This document shows positions 44,383-57,059 of a DNA stretch of 64,000 nt, piece by piece; the first letter of the stretch is position 1; the number at the start of each line of letters is the position of its first letter. Made by a program: the position numbers and the translations under genes. The notes under the pieces were generated by a model. It did no database searches and was not told the DNA's origin. It saw only the letters and a list, made by a program, of their open reading frames with translations. The stretch lies in the NCBI RefSeq assembly GCF_963678635.1, contig NC_087065.1, forward strand, positions 7,031,209 through 7,095,208. Direction: 5' to 3'. The DNA comes from Symsagittifera roscoffensis (taxonomy: Eukaryota > Xenacoelomorpha > Acoela > Convolutidae).

Positions 44383-45333
44383 CCGCACTGAAGTTTCATG
44401 GATATTAATCGATTATATTGTATTTTTATTGTCAGTCTCTACAAAATAACAAAAATAATTGATCATAATTTATTGAAAATGGATTATAATGATAACATTT
44501 TCTAAGCAATGAAATCCCAATATAATCGATTATAATCGATTATAATCGATTATAATCGATCATTTTCAAAAAATTTTATAAAAGAAAAATAATCCATTTT
44601 AATCGATTATAATGGATTATATTCTATTTATTCAAATCTTTTTATGTTTTTTTCATTTTTTCATAATTTTGTTAAGCTTAAGTTAAGTATTTTGTTCTTT
44701 CGCTTAATTTCATTTTTTCCTATTTTCAATCCAGTTATGAAAAATTACAAAAAGTTACCTATAGATGCCACACAAAATCCCCCCTCCCCCACGCTTACTT
44801 GTACTACAGTTAGATGTCCCCTATCTAGAGAGGGAGGGGGTACGTTGTAGTTGGGGGTTACGTGGGGGGATGGGGGCATGTGAGGGGGGCAAGCTTCACC
44901 CAAGCAATCTATCCTCCACTCAAAATCCTTACAAGCAATCTATCCTGGGAGAAGTTGGGTTGACGTAGGGAGCTGATCAAAAATGCTGTTTTGGGCACTT
45001 TTCGGAAAATTACTACATATTGGTCGCCCCTGGATGAACGTGTTCGCTCAAGTTTTGCAGAAAATTGCAGAAATTAGAGTCATTATTTACAAAATTTAAT
45101 CAATTTTCTTGGATTTTATGTACAAAAAATAATCCATTATATTGAAAAGTAAAATGGATTATAATCGATTATAATGGATTATAATGGATTTAAGTTTTTC
45201 CAAAAGTATCGATTATAATCGATTAAAAATTGATTATGTGGTTTAAATTTGACATGATAATCGATTATATTGACAACATTTTAGTCAACGAAAATCCATT
45301 ATAATCGATTATTACCCATGAAATTTCGGTGCG
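44383..45333. mobile_element. MITE with TAATCGATTA repeats and G-rich core, copy 1
   Basis: Left end CCGCACTGAAGTTTCATGGA followed by TATTAATCGATTAT. Right end, reversed, CGCACCGAAATTTCATGGGT followed by AATAATCGATTAT. Both flanks hold many TAATCGATTATA / TAATGGATTA words, with four tandem copies at 44,520-44,556. The core at about 44,775-44,895 is C-rich then G-rich (GGGAGGGGGTACGTTG, GGGGGGATGGGGGC). No transposase frame, so non-autonomous. A CGCCCCTGG word at 45,033 resembles a hAT end and may mark a nested insertion. Confidence 0.7.
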
Positions 45334-46560
45334 AGTTAGCAGATATAAGATAGACGAGCAAAATGGTTTTGAACTCACCAGAACTTTGTATATGTCTAGA
45401 GTTAGCCGAAATTTAAAAACGTTTCTGACCAGAAACCAGATCAGAAATGAAATGGTCGAAAAATCCATAATTTATTTAAATATTTCACAAAAATTAAAAA
45501 ACTTCAGATTAAAAATTCAGCTTGAAATTTATGTTTTTTTTTTACAGAAATAAATAGTTTGTACGTGTGCTACAGTTTCCACGGCGAGTTCTTGTCGGTG
45601 ATTCATAGCTGAGTTTAAGCTCAATGCATTAAACTTCGGGTATGTATGTCCTTGTCCGCTCAACAAAAAAAAACTCGGCTCTAAAATTTTGAATTCCGAC
45701 ACTTAATTAGAAATGAGCGATGTATAAATAAACACTGAATATCGGTTTTGGCTAAGCACAATAAGCGGGAAAAACATAAAGAAAACGGCTGACTGAAATG
45801 ATAGCAGTTTTTTTTTCAGTTTAATAGTGCAATTTACCGCAAATCAAACAATTAATCCAAGTTACATGGCTCTGAATTGTTCCTGGAATCGCGTGACTTT
45901 CTCTGTGACTGGAAGAAATTTCGTCCAAAAACCATCGATATTTATTCGTTCGTCGAAAATGACTCTTTGTCTATCAAAGTCTTCTTCTTGACGATGAAGT
46001 AGATCACAAAAATTTACTTTAGCGTCCACAATTATAATGAGCGAAAAAGACTTTGGTTGCACCAAACATTCACAGAGACGCGTTGCCGATTTGCTAGTAT
46101 TCAAGAAAAAAGGACATTTTTGTACTGTTTAATTTTGATTTTCCGACCATTTTTGGTTTTTTTTTGGTTATATAATTCAGTATGAATAGTTTCATCTTTG
46201 CAACTTTTGTCACTTTCTTGGATTATCCTTTGGTTTGATGTCCCGGTGTGTTCGAAAAAGAATAGTTTTTTTGGTCAGACCAAATTTGCACCACAAAAGT
46301 TTCAGATGAAAACTTTTGCGTTAGTTTTCCAGACAAAATGGATGAGCAAAAAACTAATTTGGAATCGTGACTTGGTAAAGATATTTCCATTTATGGAAGA
46401 AGGGTGCTGATTTTGTGACATCCTTTTTCACGTTTGCTACAGCTTCCATGAATATGCTCTAAAACAAGAAAAGAAACGCAAATCTGACAATGTTTGACCC
46501 ATTAGTTTTGACTCAACGTAAAATGTGTTATCTATGGCCGCTGTATGGCTTTGTAGGTCG
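45334..46560. other. AT-rich stretch with short unassigned frames
   Basis: An 80-codon minus-strand frame at 45,862-46,104 and a 70-codon plus-strand frame at 46,198-46,410 show no domain. Nothing is assigned. Confidence 0.35.
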
Positions 46561-46915
46561 GAATCCTTATGCTTCGACCCCCCATAGACGTAGGTTGCGG
46601 TACTGGTCGAGAAAGCGGCGGAGTAAGTAGGGCGGGGGGGGGGGGGGGCGTGGTTGGGGGTAGGGTGAATCCTTACGCTTTTTCTAATCTTCTCTTCAGG
46701 AATTCGACCCCCTTCCCACCCAAAGGCTCGCCTTCATTTTGCAATATTTTAGGACATCAATATGTGATCCAACAACACTTTCAAAAATTTTGGCATTTGG
46801 GCGACAAGATATATTAATTTTGAGGGGGAAGCGCGCGCCAAACCCACAATTTCTTTCTCACGCGGATTCAAGATACGGAGTATTTGAGTTTTTCAAAATT
46901 CGCCCCTAATGCTCC
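46561..46915. repeat. G-tract repeat, copy 1 (partner at 61 kb)
   Basis: A 15-base G run at 46,634-46,648 is followed by AATTCGACCCCCTTCCCACC, CAAAGGCTC and later GAGGGGGAAGCGCGCGCC. The same order (ATTCGACCCCTTACCGACCC, AAAGCGCGCC) is found inside the hAT MITE at 61,004-61,449. The right end reads TTCGCCCCTAA at about 46,905, close to a hAT terminus. Confidence 0.5.
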
Positions 46916-47039
46916 TATAAAGCCGTGCCTTTTTTCAAGGTTCTTCAGTCGAATTGTTACGAAAGCCTCAGAAAGAACTGAGAAGATTTTCGTTCACCTG
47001 ATTTTGCACTAAGGACCATGTACGGACTATGGTCTTAAT

Positions 47040-47220
47040 CTACAGATATGTGGTGCCTGGCTGATGTGGCAAGTACATGGTCTCGTCTGGCTCCATGATG
47101 TCGTGTGTGGCCGTTATGGGCTGAGGGGGCGTCATCTCTACTATGTCCTCCCAGTGTCTCATCTCCCCCTCCTCCGTGGCACTGCTGCCCAACTTCACCT
47201 GACCTATGACGTCATCGCTC
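47040..47220 (-). CDS. synaptotagmin-like gene, terminal exon (C2B end and C-terminus)
   Basis: Last coding exon of a C2-domain protein of the synaptotagmin type, which acts in membrane trafficking. Acceptor TTTGTGTTACAG lies just above 47,220; the stop TAG is at 47,040-47,042. The peptide starts SDDVIGQVKLGSS, followed by MRHWEDIVEMTPPQPI, matching the end of a C2B domain (D.IG...LG then HW.DM...P..PI). The canonical WHxL end is replaced by ATHDIM. A short extra tail ends YLPHQPGTTYL. Phase matches the exon at 60,111-60,294: two bases from there plus one here make a Trp codon. Confidence 0.85.
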
Positions 47221-47879
47221 CTGTAACACAAATGTGAGTCACTCAAATGTAAACAACTAAATTTACCAGTTCATGTTTAAAATTCGAGTCTACTTTGAAG
47301 ATTGAGGATTACAAAACTAACGGTGTTCAAAAGGTTAACGGTGTATTAAAAAAATTTAAGTTCAACTTATGAGCTAAGGAAAAAGTTGTTTTTGGACGAG
47401 GAATATTTACACAATTTCTTTATTGCGAATAAAGGTAATGGCAATTAATTAGCTGTCAAGAGTTCAAAAGTGAGTGACACAAAAGATGCAATTGATGATG
47501 ATGATACTGATGATGAATATCAAATACAAAGGAGTAAGGCTGTGCCATCAATGACGGAAAAGATCCAACCAAGAAGTTGTTCAGCTCTTTAGAACAGCAA
47601 GCGAAAAAACATCCCGGGGCGAGGTCCGCGACTCGTGTTGCGACCAAACTGGGTAACCGAAGCGGACTTTCTGTGACCGAAATTCCATGCTCCCCCAAGA
47701 GGCTTGTGTCGCGGAAAGTCGCAAAATGAGTCGCGCATTGTAGAAAGTTTTGAGCAGTTTAAGTCATGGAAATTGTTGTCGGATTTTTTTGTGCTTGCAG
47801 AAGCGTAATATGGATGCAGAATAAACCAGCTTGGTCAACATACTTGTTGATAATATACAGTACCGCCACCATAAAGCCT

Positions 47880-48115
47880 GCAATTGGCAACTTACCCATT
47901 TGAGTCGCAATGGTCACAACATATCTTTTTTGGGTCGTGCAAAGTCGCATAAAATTGTTGCGGTCGCGGAAAAGCGAAACATACTCATTTTGAGTCGCAA
48001 TGGTCGCAACCTACTTTTTTGGGTCACGCAAACTTGCAACATAATTTTGGTCGCAATGGTCGCAAAATACTCATTTTGAGTCGCAATGTTTGTAACATAA
48101 GTCGCTGACCGCCAG
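47880..48115. repeat. tandem array, unit about 88 bases
   Basis: CATTTTGAGTCGCAATGGTC recurs at about 47,895, 47,986 and 48,072, with TTTTTTGGGTC.CGCAAA and GTCGC words between. It is related in reverse to 32,505-32,830. Confidence 0.7.
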
Positions 48116-50456
48116 CCGAGATGATTCAAAAACTACTCCATTCTTGCAGTAACACTTGATTTGAGGTATACTTATTGCACATAAAACAAAACAAGGCTGC
48201 TGGTACATCAAAACGAAGCCCTGAATGTTGGCACTGCACTTTGAGGCCAATGAAAATGTTTTAGGTTGAATAACTGATGAAATAACTTTTTTCTGTTTCC
48301 TTTTTTCTTCGTTTTATCTATTAACACACAAAATGAAGGAAAGAAGGGGTTTAATTATAATCTCGTATCTTAAAAACTTGACCAAATGACATGCCTCGTT
48401 TCAATTTGCAGCTATTTTATCCGCTGTTTACGCGTAATATAAGAACGCAATATGTGCAGTGCAAACCGTTACCCTAGTCGATCAAGGGAAATTATCTAGC
48501 AAAAAATTGCTGAATCTTCCAAAATAACCTATAATTCAAAATGCATGAATCATAACCACAACCTGAATTTTTAACTTAACGAGAATGGAAAACTGAGCTT
48601 AAATTTTTAAGACTTGGTCAACCTAATATTTTATTTGAATTTAATTTCAAAATTCTTCGTGACCGTAGTCGAATTGAAATTCCATGGTTTTTTTGGGGCT
48701 CAGAATGAAGTTTTGTGAAAAATTTTTACTGTATGCTATCTTTTAAGTTTTTGTAAGAAGCTTGGGTGCTTCTCCCAAATAGCAATGACCACATCACTTC
48801 ACCAAAAAATTACAAATAAATTTTTTGATATTTGAGTTCTGGACAATAATGCATTTCAGATGATATAAAAATAATTATGTCAAATCATTTTTTTAGAAAT
48901 TCAAAATTTGAGTGACTAAAAAACACGACAAATTCAAGCATAAAGGCTCCACCATTTTTTCTAAAATCGGAACAAATCAATGAAAACGCATTTTCTTGCA
49001 AAATGAACGAACATTAGAGAATTTAAACTCAATTTTTAGAATAGATGTTTTTTTTGTTTTTAATCAAGTACAGCAAAACTACATGAACTCATTCTTTAAA
49101 TCACTAGTCTTGCCTCAAATAAAATTCTTACTTTTTTTTAGCAAATAAAATTCTTTTTTAGAGCGGCAAAATTTGGGTAAATTGTCCATATTGGCTGACT
49201 AATCATACGTATTTGGCGGCAACGAACAAACATAACCAATCAAAGATCGGAAAATAATAATGAACGCAAGTTAACATATCGTATCGTGAGAGTGCTATTC
49301 AGTTCACTTTCAGCAGATGAATTTCAATTGAACTCAAAAAATGCATAAATACCTAAGTCCATTCATCAATGCAAAAATAAGCTTGAATGCACATCTGTAG
49401 TTGTTAGAGCAATCTAAGAATTTTTCCTGAAAAAAAATCAGCAAGACCTACATAAGAGTCTTTACTACGTTCATTACTCTTAAAAAGCAAAAACTCGTAA
49501 CGCTATGTTGTCAAGTAGCGACCGCTGGTTTCGCTGCGCTCAGCTAAATTCGATACGAGAAATTTAGTTAATGTGAATCAATAATATCCGCTCAAAAAAT
49601 TATTACGATTTCTCGCTTGCTAAGATTTTTCATCTGCATTAATTGTTGTCACCTGAACTCATTTTTAAAAAAACTATTACTTTACAGCCCAGAATATCCA
49701 AGCACAATTAACCTTGCAGAGAAAAATTAAACAGCATTTTAGTACTTTCATTTTCTTCAGAAAAAATTAACACGCCAGTTTTAGTATCTTTTTACAGTAG
49801 ATTAACAATCATGTCAAGGAAGAAGAAGATTTAACCTTTTTTTTGGCCGTATCTGTAAGAATGGTCAAATTTTCAGGGAAGTTTTTTTGGACAATGAGAA
49901 CAGTTTTTCAAAGTTTTGTTTTTAAAAAGCGCATCAAATAGGACTTTTATGATGGTAAATTTTTCTGGAGATATTTGAAATTGGGCGGAAAAACAACCCA
50001 ATTTGACTCTTTATTTTTCACTCACTTCGTTTTAGAATCCGGAAAAAAATTTGCGCCTCTGAGTTGTTTCAAATGTACTAATGATAGATTAAAAAGGTTG
50101 ATACCAAGAACAACTAGACTTCTGTCAGAGAAGTCTGAACACGGACCAGAAGGTCTCATGACTATTTCTCAGACTTATGTTTGATAAATGTAAATGCGGT
50201 TTTGTAAGAATCCTTACTAGTATACTAGCTTGAAAAAATTTATTGTTCCGAAAGTGACAGAATATTTGTGCTCGGGAAGGGTTTTTTCTTCAGACAAGTT
50301 TCGACTTTTTAACTAGCCATTTTTGATGGCATTTTTATATCATTCGAAAGCCATTGTCGTCCTGAGCTTAAATTTGAAAAGATATTTCAGCTGTGATCAT
50401 TTTTCGTAAAGTTATGGGGGTCTAAAGACTGCCATTTTGGCCATTTTGGGACATAT
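48116..50456. other. intronic AT-rich stretch
   Basis: No repeat partner or coding sense recognised within the window. Confidence 0.35.
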
Positions 50457-50605
50457 AACGAATTTAAAAATGAAGCGTTCAGAAATACAAATCGTCCACC
50501 CCAGCGCAATGCCTATTGTTTGTAATTCAGAGATGCAAATTTTTGATTCAATTTTCTTGCATCCACTCATTTTGAAACGATTCCCGATACGCGAAAAAAT
50601 TCGCG
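50457..50605. repeat. 150-base direct repeat, copy 1
   Basis: Shares AATGAAGCGTTCAG, CAAATCGTCCACCCC.GCGC, ATTGTTTGTAAT.CA, TTTTCTTGCATCCACTCA and TTTGAAACGATTCCCGAT with 51,118-51,268, a spacing of about 660 bases. Confidence 0.8.
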
Positions 50606-51117
50606 GCTATTAACGCGCAAGCGGAGATTTAATCCGTCTTAGAAATCGTTCCAAATTGGTTGAAAGAAGCTTATTTGCCATAATTGATTTGTTACAAGGA
50701 GCAAAAACTATTGTTTTGTACTTTATATGGCATGTGGGCGGATGATTTTCATAGAAATATTTATTGATTTTCATAAATAAAATTTTCATTTTATTTAACC
50801 TGATACGACCAATGTTGTTATTTTTAATATTACTTTTCATAAAAAGGGAAACCTTTAAACGCTTCAGCTTGTCAGTTGTTCCAGCCCAAAATCTTCTTAG
50901 ACGAAAAAACACGGTTTTTTGAAAAAAATTTGTAGAGCTGTGAAAAAAATAGAAGAACATTTGAAGCTAGATCTGTCTCAAAAATTGGTTTTTAGAGAAA
51001 AATCATTTCGGTCTGAACAATAATTTAATTCGGAAAGCATCGATAAACAAAAGTTTATTGTTGGATGGCCAGCCAATGGGAAAAAGACAGCTCTTATTTG
51101 AAGTAGTTCTTCGAACA

Positions 51118-51268
51118 ACAGTGGCGAAATTAAAAATGAAGCGTTCAGTATTCCAAATCGTCCACCCCTGCGCAATGCATATTGTTTGTAATCCACTGAC
51201 GCAGTATTTTGAACCAATTTTCTTGCATCCACTCAATTTGAAACGATTCCCGATTCCGACTAATTTGA
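51118..51268. repeat. 150-base direct repeat, copy 2
   Basis: Partner of 50,457-50,605. An 83-codon plus-strand frame crosses it (51,058-51,309), but the first copy is not open in the matching frame, so coding is not supported. Confidence 0.75.
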
Positions 51269-51309
51269 AAAAGAAACTGGTAATAAAAACTTTAACAAAC
51301 AACTGGTAA

Positions 51310-52560
51310 AAAGCGCGAGCTAATTATCTCAAATTGGTCAAATTTGCTTCTTTTAACCCCCATTTATTTGTAAAAAAGGATTTTGGCGAAATATTTCTAT
51401 ATTTTTCAGCCCAAAGCAGTACAGACCATTTTACACCATTTTTTTCAAACAAGTTTTTTTTCTGCGTCGAGTGATAAACGGATCTGACATAAAACTCTGA
51501 TTTAGTCATGTTCGACAATCATAGTAAAATAGGCCAATTGGACAATTTTTTTTTTGAAAAATAACTAGAAAAACAGAAAAATAAAAACAAACGTAAAAAA
51601 AAATTAACATTTTTTTCAATTCACATTTTTTTGCAGAAAGTTATTTAACTTTTCTGGATTGTTTGCTTCCTATAATGGAGTTAAAAACTCCAAAAATTAA
51701 TTTTATTTGCTTAAAACCAAGTTTTTAAGCATTAGATTAGTCATAACTAACTGATGTAAGCCTGCTCGCTCGCCTAATAAATTTTTTATGAATTATTCGC
51801 GAAATAAGTCGAAAAACCAAAAACTTCATATGGGTTTTTCTCGAAACTAGGAAAAATTCTCGAAAATTTCATAATGTGGTTCAGATCACAACTGAAAAGG
51901 TTTTGATATGATATATCACTCAACCCAGTCTGGTTAATATTTCTGGTACACCTGGTTTGCGTAGTAAACAGAAAGAAAAAAAGCTATAAAAGACCCGAAT
52001 ACAAAGTTCCTCCTGATTTTTCAAAAAGTTCTGAACAATAAAACTGTTCTTAAGAAAGCGGAAGTATGTTATTGTGAAACAGTGACGGCTTTGAGTGACA
52101 GTGTTCTTTGTGTGCTTAGTTAGTATTTTTTATTTAATTAATTGGATGTCAAAAAAACGCGATATGATGACTGCTCTGCTGAAACTTTTTCAACCCATCT
52201 AGTTAACTTCATTTTTTAAAAACAATATCATCACTTGGTGAGATAACCGCTGATGTATTTTGTATATTTGAAAACAGGAAATATGGCGCGCAGTATATAC
52301 ATATATTTCAAACTGTGCTTTTTCAATTGCGCCTCAACGCACAGACAACAGTTTGTATCAAGCATTTTGAGCAAAAGTAGCATGGTACTATTGACTCTAA
52401 AGGATAAGCAAGACTAGAAAGCCCTGAATGTGCGGACTGTTTTTCAATGTCCTTGAAATAGTTTTTGAAACCATTAATAAAAGAAGTTTTATGAATTTTA
52501 AAAAAGTTTCAAAACGTTTTTTGAAGTTTTTTGAATACTTTCCTAAAATGTGAGCTCAGG
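51310..52560. other. intronic AT-rich stretch
   Basis: No recognised content. Confidence 0.35.
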
Positions 52561-52860
52561 ACGTCAAAATCTTTAGTGGTTTGGGCGAGCGTTCGCCTTT
52601 CAATTATGCACCCCCCCCCCCCCCTTTAATCCGCCCCTGATTATAGTGCATCTTAACGCGGCCCTAACAACATTTTTAGCATTGGTAGTCAGACAAACTT
52701 TTTTAGGGTTTTTGAAAAGTCAAATATTATTTGAACGTATTTTGAACGTGAAATATTAACATGACCCTTTGTGAGGCCGGAAATCGAATCTTTAAATGAG
52801 CCGGCGTCATGTACGATCCCCCCCCCCCCCCCCCTCCTCCTCCTTTCAATTCACTCCTGC
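52561..52860. mobile_element. two hAT-like right termini with poly-C tracts
   Basis: Fourteen C at 52,611-52,624 followed by TTTAATCCGCCCCTG ending at 52,639; and seventeen C at 52,818-52,834 followed by CTCC repeats and TTCACTCCTG ending at 52,859. Reversed, both start CAGG.G.G.AT and run into G tracts, like the left end at 61,004. Opposite termini were not found. Confidence 0.4.
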
Positions 52861-53039
52861 TTAATTCCATTTTTGTCAAGCATATTGGTTTTCAACTGCA
52901 TGAATTACTCATGAAAGAAACACTCGATAAATTCCGAACCCAATAAGGGAAAAAATTTTGAGAACCGCCAAAAAAAAGCATCTCAATTATTGTTTGCACC
53001 CTTCTGATTTTTGTTCCGATCATTTAAAATGGGGAGGAA

Positions 53040-53660
53040 CTTTGTATTCGGGAGTGTTTTAGTTTTTTTTTTTTCGTTTTCCACGCAAAATCAGGTACCA
53101 CAAATAATCATCGGACTGGTTTGAGTGATATATCTTATTAAAGCCATGTCAGTCGTGATTCGAACATTAAAAAATTTCAAAAAAAATTCCCAGTGTCGAG
53201 AAAAATTGGCTTGAATTTTTTGATTTTTCATCTTATTTGGAGCGATTCAGGCTTACAACAGTTAAGTTGTGCCTAAATTAATGCCTAAAAGTTTAGTTTT
53301 TAGCAAGTAAAATTAGTTTATGGAGCTTTTTAATTCCATTTTGAGAGCCAAAGATTTCAGAAAAATTCAAACATTTTCTGCAAAATAAATTGAAAAAAAA
53401 TGAATTTTAATAATTTTTTAAAATTTTTTATTGTTTTTAGTCATTTTTCTACAAAAGTTTTTTCTACCTTGGCCTACATTACTATGACTGTCGAAGATGC
53501 TCAAACTATAGATTTACATCAGATATTTTTATCACACCCTGCAGAAAAACTACACTAATTTAAAAAAAAACTTTTTTGGAGTTTTTAAAGACTGGTCGGA
53601 ACATTCGTGCTACCTGCACGGTAACCGGCTATCGTTGTTCATTTTCATTTTGTTGCATTT
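53040..53660. repeat. dispersed repeat R, copy 2
   Basis: Partner of 43,110-43,625 in the same orientation; slightly longer because of AT-rich insertions. Confidence 0.6.
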
Positions 53661-53692
53661 CATATTGGAAACATTTGACAACCGGAGTTATA

Positions 53693-53770
53693 GGGGGGGG
53701 GGCGTGTGGCTTTGAACTCTACTGAGACGGTGCATTCCACTGCAAACTGTGGGGGGGGGGGGGGGGGGGG
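53693..53770. repeat. paired G tracts (10 and 20 bases)
   Basis: G runs at 53,693-53,702 and 53,751-53,770, separated by 48 mixed bases. Part of the set of long G/C runs in this intron. Confidence 0.9.
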
Positions 53771-55038
53771 AGCTTAATAAAAGCTCTTTTTTTCTTGGCG
53801 CTGTATTTAATTACACTAATATTTTGAAACTAATATCACATTAATTTTACTGCCCCTAGCATGCTGCGATTGAAAATTTTCAACATTCAAAAACTGCAAT
53901 ACACGAAGTTATTTTTCATTTTTATGGTTTACTTTCAACCCTTTATTTTGTTTAAAAAAGATAATTGGATTAACATTTTCTTTTTTGCATGCAAATTCAT
54001 TTTTCATGACTATACAATGATACGGCTTCTTACGTCACGTTTTTTTTCTGAAAAAGAGTCCAAGCAAGGTTGCTTTGTTGCTTCTTTGCTCTAATTTGTT
54101 GAGAAATTAAAGACGTATTGTCATTTCTTCCTCATTTTACAATAAAGGAAACTTAAATTAAAAAAAGTGATTAAATTCGAGTTTGCGAGACAAATGAAAC
54201 ATGAAATTGTTTATTTCAAAACACATTTTAAGCAGCCTAAGACTACTAAAACTACGATCAATTGTTCGAGCAATACTAGTCGCGTCCTTTGGTCCGAGAA
54301 TAACCAAAACATCGAACAGCCGACGTCGCAAGAAAAAATATATATATGGTCCTGAAAATTCAGTGAACAAGTATGGATAACAAAAATTCATTTCTGTTTT
54401 CAGTAAATTATGCTGCTGTACAAAAATTGATGACGCTTAATTGGCGAAAAAATCCATTTTTTTGATTCGGCCGAAATTCGGGGATCAAAACAACCCGCAG
54501 TGGATTAAAAATAAATTAAAAATTTCAGAACAAAGTCAAATTTATACATTTCAAATTCCAATATAGAGCTAAATTTTCTTGAAATAATTCAAACAATATT
54601 TTTCGTGTTTGTTACAATAATAATAATTTAAATGACTAAATATTCATTAGGGCTGGTTGATTTTAAAGAAAAGGAGTTATAGACTGTAACTTTTTTGAAT
54701 AAGACATTTTTATGGGCTCAAAAAAGATATAAACGTCAAAAAAACTGATTACGAAAGCTCTTTTTAAATAAATTTATATCTTTTTTTATTTTTGCATCAG
54801 AACTTAATAATCCATCTCCAACTGTTATTTAAAGAAATTTTAATTGCGTTTTTATTTAATATTTTAACCATGTGAAACTTTCTCTGAATTTTTCGAATTA
54901 TAGCCTCCAATCTAGTTGCAAATCAACCTCAAGCAAAAAATCTACCTTTTTGAGTATTTAAAATTAAATCAAACAAGGTATGTTACATGTAGGTTTCTGT
55001 AGTGACTATTAATCCGTATATCCTTTAATAGTGACTAC
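53771..55038. other. intronic AT-rich stretch
   Basis: No recognised content; a 77-codon plus-strand frame (53,861-54,094) is hydrophobic and AT-driven. Confidence 0.35.
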
Positions 55039-55969
55039 CCGCAATCAGGTTCCATGGATAATAATCGAATGAAACGGATTTTCATGTTCTGTCTCCATAC
55101 ATTTCGAAAACAATCGAATGTAATGAATTAATAAGCAATTAAAAAACAAATAAATTGGTAATCAATTTAATCCATTAAAAGGGATAATAATGAATTATAA
55201 TGGATTGTAAAGGATTATACTTGATTTTAATTACTTAAAATAAATTTTAATGTGTAAAAGCGTGGCTTTTCCAAAACCTTGAAATTATATATTCAAAACC
55301 TAAATGTTGCAATAGCTGAATTTTTTCTATTTGTCAGCAAAAAAGTGTACTGTTTTCTACTTGTCTTTTTTCTACTTTTCTCCTCCCGCCCCCTAAATAC
55401 ACCACAATAACTCCCACCATTATAATCACTTACTTATCATTTCTTCACTTACCCCCACCTCCCATCCCCACCACTCAGTCCTAACTTACACTTACCGAGA
55501 CATATGTGAAACATACCGTGTGTGAGCCCCCTATCCCCCCAAAATGCACGCAAACCTTTAGCAACCCCTAAAGCAAACACTTTCGCAACCCTCGCCTTTA
55601 GCAACCCCTGAGTTGGGAGGTGGAATAGGTGGGATGGGGATATGTGGTTGGGGAGTATGCTAGGGGGGGGGGGGGGCGGTGGCGTATGGTGGGGGTGCAA
55701 TAATAAATTTCGTAAAATTTAAGTAAATGCGAGTAGGTTTTGAAGTCGAGTAGGCTGTGAGTATTGCAGAAAAAACTGACAATTTGCAGAAAAATTGGCG
55801 AAAAAATTATAGGGATTATATTCCATTATTCTGTAATATTAATGGATTATAATGGACCATAATCGATTGTGTGGTCCCAATGTGTAGTTATATAATCGTC
55901 TGTAACGTCAACACTTTTGACCACGAAAATCGATGAAAATCGATTATTAACTATGAAACCCCAATGCGG
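55039..55969. mobile_element. MITE with TAATCGATTA-type repeats and G-rich core, copy 2
   Basis: Left end CCGCAATCAGGTTCCATGGA followed by TAATAATCGA. Right end, reversed, CCGCATTGGGGTTTCATAGT followed by TAATAATCGA. It has the same design and nearly the same length as 44,383-45,333: AT-rich flanks with TAATGGATTATAATGGA words, and a C-rich then G-rich core (about 55,380-55,695) with a 14-base G run at 55,663-55,676. An 83-codon His/Pro-rich minus-strand frame in the core is incidental. Confidence 0.7.
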
Positions 55970-57059
55970 CTATCATTCCGTTTGTAAGCTTATAATTCAC
56001 TTCAAGGTGTTGGCAATATGATTTGAGAAAAGTTCAAAAAATTTTAGTTTTAACGACACTGAGAGCCTTTTCTGGGATTTTCATCATGACTGAGTCATGA
56101 CTGAACTATATCTGGAAAACCTTTGACAATCTTGGATTCGATTGGATGTTCTCTTCCGACTTTTGAGTTTGCATGCAAACAAGCATAAATGTCCTTCTTT
56201 AAGCTCATGACAACAGTTTTTTTTTGGTTTTAATTGCAAAAAAAGCCCACCAAAAGTTGATATTTGACGGAAAAAAAAACAGCTCGAGGACAAAGATACC
56301 GTCCCTTTCTTTGAAAATCCGAACAAAAAGTCGTTTCAGGGCTAAACCATGAACTTTACAACTGCGGTTTAAAGTCTTTTTTTTTCTTCTAGAAAGTGAT
56401 CACCCACCAGTCGCTATAAAAAAAAGATTTATTTTGAGTCTGGTAATGCGCCAACAAGAAAAAATTGCTTGCGTCAAATTAATTGAAAACGGTTCATATT
56501 GCCGCCTACGCTTTAATATCACAAAACATATCGGGGAAAATTTGCTATTTTCAAACCCTAATATAAATTTGTTAAAAGTCACCGGCAAATTATGTTTTTG
56601 TCAGTTTTGTCAAAAAATTATTTCCCTATCAGAGATTAATCTATAGAAGTTTGTCAATTTACATAAAGTAGCAAAACATGAAAACTGTTTTCTAGAAATC
56701 TTTATACGGGAAAAATTTCAAGCTGCAGAGAGTAAGGTAGTAAAAGTTTGATTAACATTTTATTTAAAAAAATAGTTTCCTTTCGGTCGACTTTAGGGCT
56801 GGTCGACAAAAAAGGATGTGGTAAGTTAAGCCGAGGGGGCTTTTTGGGCGATCAGAAGATCAAATTCCACAAAGAGACGGTATCTTCCCCTTCCTTAAAT
56901 TCCCTTCGAAAGCTTGTTTTGAAGTTTTCCTCTTTTTCATATTAAAGTAAATTTTCTTAGAAAACGGTTTGAGTTTTGAAAACTTTAGGAGAATTAGGTT
57001 AAATGGGTTTTCCTTTGAATAATATAGATTCGAGCAAAACATACATAGATCAACCAAAA
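55970..57059. other. intronic stretch, nothing recognised
   Basis: Short frames on both strands without domains. Confidence 0.35.

Noticed and set aside
47831-48129. Overlapping frames of 71-82 codons on both strands
   Set aside because: They run through the 88-base tandem array and show only its repeated peptide.
55449-55700. 83-codon His/Pro-rich minus-strand frame
   Set aside because: It lies in the G-rich core of a MITE and is closed in the other copy.
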